From: an uncultured Peptococcaceae bacterium
GTDB lineage: Bacteria > Bacillota > Desulfitobacteriia > Desulfitobacteriales > Syntrophobotulaceae
DNA length: 16,880 bases
Reading direction: 5' to 3'
NCBI GenBank assembly: GCA_937892995.1
Contig: CALBJS010000020.1
Coordinates: forward strand, 1-16,880
A program made the translations under genes and the position numbers. This document shows, piece by piece, positions 7,513 to 13,444 of the stretch (positions are counted from its first letter, which is position 1; every line of letters starts with the position of its first letter). The notes under the pieces were generated by a model that made no database searches, was not told where the DNA came from, and saw nothing but the letters and a program-made list of their open reading frames with translations.

Positions 7513-8052
7513 ATGACAACAATTAATGCTTCAAATTATGCTGCCTATTCCACGTATTCCAAGACCAACACAGCGACTAAAGAGGTTAACAATAGCTTGG
7601 GTAAAGATGAGTTCCTAAAATTACTTGTCGCTCAATTGAAAAACCAAGACCCGATGTCGCCTATGCAAGATGCGGATTTTATTGCTCAACTTGCCCAATT
7701 CAGTTCTTTAGAGCAAATGAGCAATATGGCAACTTCGGTAGAGGCTCTTAGAGCTAGTATGACAATGCTTTACAGTCAGTCTCTCTTAACTCAGGGTGCT
7801 GCCTTAATAGGCAAAGAGGCTGTAGGGATTGATAGTAAAGGTGCAGAAATCTCTGGTCGTATAACCTCAGTTAGTTGGTTGAATAACTCGTTAGCGGTTA
7901 TGGTAGGAGATACTCTGCTCAGTTTGGAAAACATTATGGAAATAAAAGAAACTGGGCTTAACAGTGCGGAAAGTTCAGGGTTTACTTTGCTCGACGGTAA
8001 GAACGAGTCGCCTGCAATCAGTGCAGAGGCAGCAGAGCATAGTGAACTATAG
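7513..8052 (+). CDS. flgD: Flagellar hook cap/scaffold protein FlgD
   Basis: FlgD caps the growing hook and is needed for FlgE polymerisation; it is discarded afterwards. The 179-residue protein has the conserved FlgD block LGKDEFLKLLVAQLKNQDP...DADFIAQLAQFSSLEQM (residues ~29-68). The C-terminal half contains a short beta-rich part (ALIGKEAV, GRITSVSWLNN) but is clearly shorter than in enterobacterial FlgD (~230 residues), which is normal for Gram-positive versions. The start ATG has GGAGGAAAG 5 bases before it, and lies 14 bases after the fliK stop. The small FlbD or Flg_new genes often found between flgD and flgE in Firmicutes are absent. Confidence 0.93.
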   Translation: MTTINASNYAAYSTYSKTNTATKEVNNSLGKDEFLKLLVAQLKNQDPMSPMQDADFIAQLAQFSSLEQMSNMATSVEALRASMTMLYSQSLLTQGAALIGKEAVGIDSKGAEISGRITSVSWLNNSLAVMVGDTLLSLENIMEIKETGLNSAESSGFTLLDGKNESPAISAEAAEHSEL

Positions 8053-8073
8053 CGTCTAAGCAAAAAAATAATC

Positions 8074-8088
8074 TGATTATAAGCATAA
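8074..8088 (+). repeat. 15-base motif upstream of flgE, copy 1
   Basis: TGATTATAAGCATAA, matching 14 of 15 bases of the copy at 9142-9156. The last base is 31 bases before the flgE start codon, exactly the distance seen for copy 2 before the FlgG-type gene. Function unknown; similarity extends weakly to an A-rich stretch on the left. Confidence 0.45.
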
Positions 8089-8118
8089 GATTTTAAAATA
8101 AGCGGAGGTAAATGCCTT

Positions 8119-9051
8119 ATGATGCGTTCATTGTATTCGGCTATCACCGGTCTGAAAAATCATCAGATCAGTATGGATATTATCGGTAACAATATTGCCA
8201 ACGTTAATACGGCCGGTTATAAAAGAGAGAGGGCTAGCTTTTCCACCATGCTTGGTCAGGAGATTCGTGGGGCATCCGCCCCAACCACAACGACCGGTGG
8301 CACCAACGGAATTTCGATCGGCCTAGGTAGCATTCTGGGTTCTGTGGATAAGATCATGGGCCAGGGTAGCTCGCAGTATACCGGGAAGGCGACCGATATG
8401 ATGATTCAGGGAGAGGGGATGTTTGTTCTTAATACGGGAACAGGTAATGTGTTCACCAGGGTAGGAAATTTTGACTTTGACAAAGACGGCAAATTGATTG
8501 ATGTGGGAACCGGAGCAAAGGTTCAGGGATATGGGAGTGAATCGACAGCCACTCCCGGAACGGATCCTACTACAGATCCGGCTGTTATTGATATTCCTGC
8601 TACTGATCCCTGGGGTGCTGCAGGTACCCTTCCCGGGGACATTCGATTTACCTTGGGTGAAGAACTTGATGGGGCGACTGATTATAAACTGGCCAGTTTC
8701 AGCATCGGTCAGGATGGGGTGGTTACCGGTGTTTATACCGATGGAACTTTTTCGGTAACGAAACCAATGTTTAAAATAGCCATAGCGACTTTTCCTAATC
8801 AAGCAGGCTTAGTTCCTCAAGGGAACAACTATTATGCCGAAAGCAATAACTCCGGTGCTGCCGATATCGGTCATCCGGGGGACGGCGGGAAAGGGCTGAT
8901 CATACCCAATTACTTGGAAATGTCTAATGTTGACCTTTCCCAGGAATTCACGGATATGATCGTGACTCAACGTGGCTTCCAAGCCAATTCCCGGGTTATT
9001 ACGGTTTCTGATACCCTCTTACAGGAACTGATTGATCTTAAACGCAATTAA
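8119..9051 (+). CDS. flgE: Flagellar hook protein FlgE
   Basis: The 310-residue protein is a member of the FlgE/F/G axial family and is taken as the hook subunit because it follows fliK and flgD. It has the family N-terminus MMRSLYSAITGLKNHQ, the signature GNNIANVNTAGYKR, and the axial C-terminus SNVDLSQEFTDMIVTQRGFQANSRVI...DTLLQELIDLKRN. The central domain is short, with a T/D/P-rich insertion (TDP three times around residues 150-170). This is far smaller than many clostridial hooks and similar to the small Bacillus form. The ATG at 8119 (or the adjacent 8122) follows GCGGAGGTAA (8102-8111). A gap of 66 bases separates it from flgD, and 135 bases follow it. Confidence 0.9.
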   Translation: MMRSLYSAITGLKNHQISMDIIGNNIANVNTAGYKRERASFSTMLGQEIRGASAPTTTTGGTNGISIGLGSILGSVDKIMGQGSSQYTGKATDMMIQGEGMFVLNTGTGNVFTRVGNFDFDKDGKLIDVGTGAKVQGYGSESTATPGTDPTTDPAVIDIPATDPWGAAGTLPGDIRFTLGEELDGATDYKLASFSIGQDGVVTGVYTDGTFSVTKPMFKIAIATFPNQAGLVPQGNNYYAESNNSGAADIGHPGDGGKGLIIPNYLEMSNVDLSQEFTDMIVTQRGFQANSRVITVSDTLLQELIDLKRN

Positions 9052-9141
9052 AGAAGCTAATTGGCATAAGGGAATAATTCTAGCAGAAATAGTATTAATC
9101 GCTGAGATTTAAAGGATTTGCATTTTTAATAGAGAATAACT

Positions 9142-9156
9142 TGATTATTAGCATAA
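9142..9156 (+). repeat. 15-base motif upstream of the FlgG-type gene, copy 2
   Basis: TGATTATTAGCATAA, one mismatch to the motif at 8074-8088 and at the same distance (last base 31 bases before the start codon). It overlaps the left side of a small inverted repeat at 9153-9170. Confidence 0.45.
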
Positions 9157-9170
9157 CTTTAAGAAGTTAT
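9153..9170 (+). repeat. Small inverted repeat before the FlgG-type gene
   Basis: ATAACTT (9153-9159), loop TAAG, AAGTTAT (9164-9170): a perfect 7-bp but AT-rich stem ending 2 bases before the ribosome site (GAAGGGG). There is no T tract, so it is not a terminator. It might modulate translation of the following gene; it could equally be chance in an AT-rich gap. Confidence 0.35.
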
Positions 9171-9186
9171 CGAAGGGGTTATTGAA

Positions 9187-9993
9187 ATGAGGGTATCAAC
9201 AGAATATCTGGAAAGACTTCAAGGCCGCATTGAAATCATTGCTAACAACCTTGCCAATGCTAATACTCCCGCTTTTAAAGAAGGGTTGCTTTTTATCGAA
9301 GAAAATTATGATGTCCGGGAAAAAAGCAATACTATTGCTCAGTATGGTGGGGTAATGCCGGGAGTCGAAAACGCTGAGATCCCTAACAGAAATATGTATG
9401 TTGGCAGACGTATTGACTTTAGCCAGGGGGCCCTGTCCGAAACCGGGAACCCTCTGGATATGGCGATAAGCGGGGAAGGATTTTTTCAAATTAGAACTCC
9501 GGATGGTCAAATAGGATATACGCGGGCAGGATTATTCAGCCTGGATAGTATAGGTAATCTTGTGAATAATGAGGGGATGTTAGTCCAACCGCAAATTAAC
9601 ATACCTTCCAACGCTGCTAAAATCAGTGTAGAATCAGATGGTACAATTCGGGGAGTGCTCCTGGAAGAGACAGAAGAACTTCAGGAGGATGAAGAAAATG
9701 AAATAATAGATTTCGGGCGGATTTCCTTATTTTTGTTTCCTAACCCTAATGGATTGGAACAAATAGGGCACAATATGTACTTTCCTACCGAGGCTTCAGG
9801 TCAAGCTATTGGGGGGACCGCAGGTGGGGAAGGTTATGGAGAGATCAAGAGTGGGATGCTCGAAAGATCGAATGCGGATCTTGTTAATGCTATGACTCAA
9901 TTGATCGAAGCCCAGCGGGCTTATCAGTTTGATTTGCGTATTACCAAAGATCGAGATGAAATGATGCAGCAGGCTATTATGATGAGGGGATAA
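9187..9993 (+). CDS. flgG: Flagellar basal-body rod protein, FlgG type
   Basis: This 268-residue axial protein is best matched to the distal-rod protein FlgG: it has the family signature IIANNLANANTPAFKEG near residue 18, LDMAISGEGFFQIRTPDGQIGYTRAGLFSLDSIGNLV, IPSNAAKISVESDGTI, and the C-terminal block SNADLVNAMTQLIEAQRAYQFDLRI. The N-terminus is atypical: it begins MRVSTEYLERLQGRIE and lacks the usual M-x-R-A-L-Y-T-A-A-S-G-M helix. No upstream in-frame start would supply it. A glutamate-rich insertion (EETEELQEDEENE, about residues 160-172) is also unusual. It could alternatively be the FlgF role, as FlgF and FlgG are hard to separate by eye. flgB starts 2 bases after the stop and uses the GAGGGG in its last codons as ribosome site. 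Confidence 0.8.
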   Translation: MRVSTEYLERLQGRIEIIANNLANANTPAFKEGLLFIEENYDVREKSNTIAQYGGVMPGVENAEIPNRNMYVGRRIDFSQGALSETGNPLDMAISGEGFFQIRTPDGQIGYTRAGLFSLDSIGNLVNNEGMLVQPQINIPSNAAKISVESDGTIRGVLLEETEELQEDEENEIIDFGRISLFLFPNPNGLEQIGHNMYFPTEASGQAIGGTAGGEGYGEIKSGMLERSNADLVNAMTQLIEAQRAYQFDLRITKDRDEMMQQAIMMRG

Positions 9994-9995
9994 GT

Positions 9996-10400
9996 ATGGC
10001 AAGTTGGGCAGATTCGAAAATATTTACCTTGCTTGAAGGTGGACTTGACGGGTTAAGTCTGCGTAATAAAGTGTTGGCAGATAATATTGCTAATGTGGAT
10101 ACACCGAATTTTAAAAGATCTGATGTTAAATTTGATGAAGTCTTGCAGAATGCACTTAATCCTAAAAATGCCGGCCATATCGAGCTTCAACGAACTTCTC
10201 CCGGGCATTTACCGGGAACAGGGATGCCGGGAGGGAGTTTCCTCATTAAAGATAAGAGCACAACTTTCCGGAATGATGGCAATAATGTGGACATAGATCT
10301 GGAGATGGCCAGGCTTGCCCAGAATACCTTAGAGTACAATGCCTTATCCAGATCTTTAACTTCCCATCTAACCATGTTAAGACAGGTAATACAGGGTTAA
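9996..10400 (+). CDS. flgB: Proximal rod protein FlgB
   Basis: FlgB forms part of the proximal rod joining the MS ring and export gate to the drive shaft. The 134-residue protein has the FlgB pattern: LLEGGLDGLSLRNKVLADNIANVDTPNFKRSDVKFDEVL at residues ~12-50, and the C-terminal DIDLEMARLAQNTLEYNALSRSL...LRQVIQG. Length is normal. Ribosome site GAGGGG lies in the end of the preceding gene. The position is odd: flgB normally heads a flgB-flgC-fliE group, but no flgC or fliE follows here; a FlgF-type gene does, 33 bases on. Confidence 0.92.
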   Translation: MASWADSKIFTLLEGGLDGLSLRNKVLADNIANVDTPNFKRSDVKFDEVLQNALNPKNAGHIELQRTSPGHLPGTGMPGGSFLIKDKSTTFRNDGNNVDIDLEMARLAQNTLEYNALSRSLTSHLTMLRQVIQG

Positions 10401-10433
10401 TACCTTTAATACTATACCGGGTGGTGATAAGTC

Positions 10434-11204
10434 GTGCTACGGGGACTTTATACAGCGGCTTCAGGAATGGTTCTTAATAATCAACAAAGTGAGTCTATTC
10501 AAAAGAATATTGAAAATATGCGTAATTCGGGTTATCGACAGGAAAGTGAAAGGGTCACTTCTTTTCCGCGTTTACTGGTCAACAGGGTAAGCACCACGAA
10601 TTCCGAACCACAGACCATAGAAAAAATTCCTTTAGGGATTATGGGAACAGGGGTATATGCCGACCGGAAACGCTACAGTGGTGAACCGGGTCTTCTTCGT
10701 GAGACAAAAAACAGGACAGATATAGCTCTAAATTCTGAGGGCTATTTTGTTATTGATACTCTCCAAGGTGAACGTTATACCCGTAATGGTCACTTCCAGC
10801 TTGATCCTGCGGGGATGTTGAGAACAGCAGGCGGGAATATGGTTCTAGGGCAAAACGGAATTATCGGTCCTTTGCCAGATGATTTTGTGATCAATCCGGA
10901 TGGCACCGTAGAAGATAGGGCTAATCAGGAGATAATAGATAGGCTAAGAATAGTTAATATTCCCGCTGAAGCTATCCAAAGAGATGGTTTAACCAGTCTT
11001 TATTATGCCACAGTGCAACCAACAGAAGCTCCTAGGGAGGATATCAGAATCCATCAGGGTTATATCGAAGAATCCAATGTAGACCTTAATGCTCAGTTGG
11101 TAAAGATGCTTCAGGTGTCCAGAGCCTATTCTGCGAATCAGAAGGTTGTCCAGATGAATGATAACCTTCTTCAGAAAGCAGTCAATGAAATAGGGAAGGT
11201 TTGA
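10434..11204 (+). CDS. flgF: Flagellar rod protein, FlgF/FlhO type
   Basis: A 256-residue member of the FlgF/FlgG family. It begins MLRGLYTAASGMVLNNQQ, very like Bacillus FlhO, and has the central TDIALNSEGYFVIDTLQGERYTRNGHFQLDPAGML and the C-terminal SNVDLNAQLVKMLQVSRAYSANQKVVQ. The usual rod signature NNxANxxTxGY is degenerate here (QKNIENMRNSGYRQE). The start is GTG at 10434, supported by GGGTGGTGA just upstream. It follows flgB by 33 bases, and is the last gene of the rod/hook group; a 134-base gap then precedes cheW. FlgF versus FlgG assignment rests on the FlhO-like N-terminus. Confidence 0.85.
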   Translation: MLRGLYTAASGMVLNNQQSESIQKNIENMRNSGYRQESERVTSFPRLLVNRVSTTNSEPQTIEKIPLGIMGTGVYADRKRYSGEPGLLRETKNRTDIALNSEGYFVIDTLQGERYTRNGHFQLDPAGMLRTAGGNMVLGQNGIIGPLPDDFVINPDGTVEDRANQEIIDRLRIVNIPAEAIQRDGLTSLYYATVQPTEAPREDIRIHQGYIEESNVDLNAQLVKMLQVSRAYSANQKVVQMNDNLLQKAVNEIGKV

Positions 11205-11338
11205 AATATCATTATATAAGGGGAAAATATTTTATTTAGTCAGAAAAATATGGAGATTAAGAAAGGTAGCTAAGCAGGAAGATTAAATAATTAAGGATAG
11301 TCCATAGAGAACAGTTAAGAGAAGGAGGGGTAAATACA

Positions 11339-11773
11339 ATGGGCTTTCAAGTAGTGGTGTTTTCTCTGGGAAATGAAGAATACGGGCTTCCTATTGAATC
11401 GGTGCAGGAAATAACCCGTTTAACTGAGATACACCCTATACCCAAAGCTCCTGATTATCTGAAAGGACTAATAAGTATTAGGGGCGAAGCTATTCCCCTT
11501 ATCGATATGCAGGAGAGGTTTAGCGTAAAATCCCAAAACGGGCTAGAATACGCAATTATTATTGAGATTAATGGTAGCCTGATTGCTTTTGCGGTAGAAG
11601 AAGTAAAAGAGGTCAGAACTTTAGAAAACATTTCCCCACCGCCGCTTTTAATAAATTCTCCGTTTATTGGAGGTATTGTTAATCTTCCCGATAGGATCAT
11701 TATCCAGATCTACCCTGAACGTATTCTGGAAGAAGAAGAACTAACTGGGCTTCAGAGCTTGACAGCTAATTAA
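11339..11773 (+). CDS. cheW: Chemotaxis coupling protein CheW
   Basis: CheW links chemoreceptors to the kinase CheA. The 144-residue protein is a single CheW domain: FQVVVFSLGNEEYGLPIESVQEI at the start, then IPKAPDYLKGLISIRGEAIPLIDMQERF (the conserved GxxxxRGxxxPxxDL-type block), and an acid-rich C-terminus. The ATG has a very strong site, GAAGGAGGGG. The preceding 134 bases (11205-11338) are AT-rich; I found no convincing promoter or terminator there. No cheA is in the window, and this copy is separated from the fla/che block by about 6 kb. Confidence 0.93.
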   Translation: MGFQVVVFSLGNEEYGLPIESVQEITRLTEIHPIPKAPDYLKGLISIRGEAIPLIDMQERFSVKSQNGLEYAIIIEINGSLIAFAVEEVKEVRTLENISPPPLLINSPFIGGIVNLPDRIIIQIYPERILEEEELTGLQSLTAN

Positions 11774-11871
11774 AAATAATCTATATTAGGGCGTAAGTTA
11801 TAATTGTTATAAATCTGAGGGTCTGGTTTTAAACAAGTTTCTAATGGGTAGAATACTTAGGGATATTGAAT

Positions 11872-12348
11872 ATGGCTTTTTCGGGACTTGAGCATCTAGA
11901 TTATTATAAATATCTTTTTAAAATAAGTTGGCCGGCTCTGGTCGGTCTTTTTATTATTTACTCATTACTGGGAATAAGATTAATTCAGGCTGTTAAAAAG
12001 AATGTCTCTGGGAAACAACTTAAGATGCCGGTCTTGATAAGATTTTTCTTTACTTTAGTAGTGCTCTCAATTTATACAACTATGTTTGTCCGAAGTTATG
12101 GAGATTGGTTTTACCAACCATCTGTGAGCAGGGGAGTAGTTCAATCAGTGGCAAAAAATCAGACAGCTATCCTTGAGGACTATCTTCTCACCTTAAAAAG
12201 CGGAGAAGAAAGCATTACGGTGAGCATCGATAAGAGCTTGTACAAGAATCTAATTACAGATGACTTGATTGAAATCGCCTACTTGCCTAGCAAAAAAGAA
12301 GTATTCAGATGCACAATATTAACCCGACAAGCAGAGAATGTCATATAA
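11872..12348 (+). CDS. Two-helix membrane protein with extracytoplasmic-looking C-terminal domain, unknown function
   Basis: I do not recognise a family. The 158-residue product has two hydrophobic segments (about 18-37 and 55-74) joined by a lysine-rich loop (VKKNVSGKQLK), which by the positive-inside rule should be cytoplasmic, placing both ends outside. The C-terminal ~80 residues are soluble and look beta-rich (VQSVAKNQTAILEDYLLTL, DDLIEIAYLPSKKEVFRC), a style seen in small barrel domains. ATG at 11872 is preferred over the in-frame TTG at 11866 because AGGGA at 11859-11863 is 8 bases before the ATG but only 2 before the TTG. It stands alone: 98 bases after cheW and 143 before the MecA-like gene, with no clear terminator either side. 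Confidence 0.75.
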   Translation: MAFSGLEHLDYYKYLFKISWPALVGLFIIYSLLGIRLIQAVKKNVSGKQLKMPVLIRFFFTLVVLSIYTTMFVRSYGDWFYQPSVSRGVVQSVAKNQTAILEDYLLTLKSGEESITVSIDKSLYKNLITDDLIEIAYLPSKKEVFRCTILTRQAENVI

Positions 12349-12399
12349 TAAGATATGTTCCCTTATGGAAGTTTGTGGAATCAGTATATTGACTGTCTA

Positions 12400-12408
12400 T
12401 GCTATAAT
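12400..12408 (+). promoter_or_regulatory. Extended -10 promoter candidate for the mecA-like gene
   Basis: TGCTATAAT is a perfect extended -10 (TGn-TATAAT). No good -35 lies 16-18 bases upstream; the TTGACT at 12389-12394 is only 8 bases away. Transcription would start near 12415, leaving a leader of about 77 bases that contains the hairpin at 12447-12471. Confidence 0.5.
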
Positions 12409-12446
12409 ATAAATAAAAAGAAGAGTCTTACAAGAAAAAATGAAGT

Positions 12447-12471
12447 CTTAACCCTTAAATTAAAGGTTAAG
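12447..12471 (+). repeat. Leader hairpin just before the mecA-like ribosome site
   Basis: CTTAACC (12447-12453) pairs with GGTTAAG (12465-12471); the stem can be extended by TT/AA past one bulged C. It is followed at once by GGGAAAGGAGAG, so a stable fold could influence access to the ribosome site. No T tract follows, so it is not a terminator. Confidence 0.4.
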
Positions 12472-12491
12472 GGAAAGGAGAGTGGAATGTT

Positions 12492-13118
12492 ATGCGCATT
12501 CTAAAGGTAAATGACAATACGGTTCGCATTTTTATCTCCTTTACCGAGCTTGCAGACCGAAATATTTCCCTGGCAGATTTTTTCCAGCGCTCAGCTAGAA
12601 CGGAGCAGTTTTTCTGGGAATTGATATCCAAGGCAAGAGATGAGGTGGACTTTACTCTTGACCAACCTTTCTGGATTCAGGCTACCGTAGCCTCCGAAGA
12701 TGAATTTGTGATAACAGTTATTAAGCAAGAAGATCAGATCGAGGCTGAGATAAATCATATTATACAGACCAGCTTTGGAGAAAAAAAGAAAGTTTCACGA
12801 CCAATATCCAAATTTAGTTCCGATCTGGACTGGGTTTATGTATTTTCTGACTTTGAGGATGTTGTATCTGCAGCCCTTCTCTTACCGGAAATACCCAATC
12901 TTGAGTCCGGGCTTTATGTATATGAGGATGAGTATTATTTAGCCCTAAATAGACTTGGGACTCCTAGGAAGAAGAAAATTGCTGAAGCGATTCTTGATGA
13001 ATTCGGTGAATCCATGATGATCAACGAGGTATTTTTAAAGGAACACGGAGAAGTTGTTATTTCAGAAAAGGCAGTGAAGGTGCTTAAAGATCTGGATGAA
13101 AATAAAGGAGCTAAATAG
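12492..13118 (+). CDS. mecA: MecA-family adaptor protein (negative regulator of competence type)
   Basis: MecA proteins are adaptors that deliver substrates to the ClpC-ClpP protease and promote ClpC assembly. The 208-residue protein matches the family along its length: an N-terminal substrate domain (MRILKVNDNTVRIFISFTELADRNISLADFF, then FFWELISKARDEVDFTLDQPFWIQATV) and a C-terminal ClpC-binding domain (FSDFEDVVSAALLLP...ESGLYVYEDEYYLAL, EFGESMMINEVFLKEHG). The middle linker is acid and lysine rich. Length is close to Bacillus MecA (about 218). The ATG has AAAGGAGAG at good distance. In spore formers the family also has the paralogue YpbH, and the sequence alone cannot say which role it has. 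Its last codons lie within the stem of the shared terminator. Confidence 0.85.
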   Translation: MRILKVNDNTVRIFISFTELADRNISLADFFQRSARTEQFFWELISKARDEVDFTLDQPFWIQATVASEDEFVITVIKQEDQIEAEINHIIQTSFGEKKKVSRPISKFSSDLDWVYVFSDFEDVVSAALLLPEIPNLESGLYVYEDEYYLALNRLGTPRKKKIAEAILDEFGESMMINEVFLKEHGEVVISEKAVKVLKDLDENKGAK

Positions 13119-13130
13119 CTCCTTTATTTT
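13099..13130. terminator. Bidirectional terminator between the mecA-like gene and the minus-strand zinc protein
   Basis: A perfect 15-base inverted repeat (13099-13113 with 13116-13130) around AA, with GC-containing core AGGAGCTA/TAGCTCCT flanked by A-rich and T-rich ends on both strands. It covers the stop codons of both converging genes (TAG at 13116-13118; minus-strand TAA at 13124-13126), so it can end transcription from both sides. Confidence 0.9.
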
Positions 13131-13306
13131 ATACATTTAAGATAACCGTAAGCATAAAGACTATGAATATTCGTTAGGCAGTCCGAGCATACTATCTGTT
13201 TTCTAAAGAGCAGAAGGTTTGCCGAACCATTACAGAAAATACACTTACCTATTTTTGGGGTCTTTTTTTGAGCGAAGTCGAAAACTTTTGCTCCAGACGT
13301 TCCCAT
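13124..13306 (-). CDS. Small four-cysteine zinc-ribbon protein, possibly Gin (CsfB)-like
   Basis: The 60-residue product has the pattern C-x2-C-x14-C-x2-C (KCIFCNG...IVCSDCLTNI), typical of a zinc ribbon, then an aromatic, basic end (YAYGYLKCIK) and a ~20-residue N-terminal extension. Pattern and length resemble Gin/CsfB, the anti-sigma-G factor of spore formers (C-x2-C-x15-C-x2-C followed by a Y/K-rich end), but identity cannot be proved by eye. Reasons to call it real: the minus-strand ribosome site GAAGGGGG is about 7 bases before the ATG, the stop falls in a bidirectional terminator, and a promoter-like element lies at a sensible distance. It is convergent with the mecA-like gene and divergent from selA. 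Confidence 0.7.
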   Translation of the reverse strand: MGTSGAKVFDFAQKKTPKIGKCIFCNGSANLLLFRKQIVCSDCLTNIHSLYAYGYLKCIK

Positions 13307-13342
13307 CGATTTTCCCCCTTCGAATTCCGCCTAGAAAAATGC

Positions 13343-13349
13343 TATTATG
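13343..13349 (-). promoter_or_regulatory. Possible -10 element for the minus-strand zinc protein
   Basis: On the minus strand the bases read CATAATA, which matches the forespore sigma-G -10 (CATWHTA) and is also near a sigma-A TATAAT-type element; the start codon is about 37 bases downstream with the ribosome site between. The matching -35 (ACTTA, 17 bases away) is poor, so sigma type is not established. Confidence 0.3.
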
Positions 13350-13444
13350 GATATAGTAAACTAAACTAAGTGTCGAAATCCTAAAAAAAATACATAAATA
13401 CATTAAGCATTTTGTCTGAGAATGCAGAATTAGAGGTATTTATT

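Noticed and set aside
8563..8582. CGGATC...GATCCG inverted repeat in flgE
   Set aside because: Short stem explained by the repeated TDP-type codons; nothing further supports function.
8323..8802. 159-codon open frame on the minus strand opposite flgE
   Set aside because: It mirrors a conserved plus-strand flagellar gene, has no ribosome site and reads as compositional shadow. Other long opposite or shifted frames in flhG, cheD, fliK and selA were rejected for the same reason.
8393..8867. CCGATAT at 8393-8399 and GCCGATAT at 8860-8867 in flgE
   Set aside because: Neither has a sigma-28 -35 at proper distance; both are coding sequence in flgE.
11205..11338. Possible terminator or promoter between the FlgF-type gene and cheW
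   Set aside because: Only an AT stem (ATATTTT/AAAATAT) without GC core or T tract, and no convincing -35/-10 or sigma-28 pair.
12389..12408. TTGACT and TATAAT as a complete -35/-10 pair before the mecA-like gene
   Set aside because: The spacer is only 8 bases; only the extended -10 is kept.
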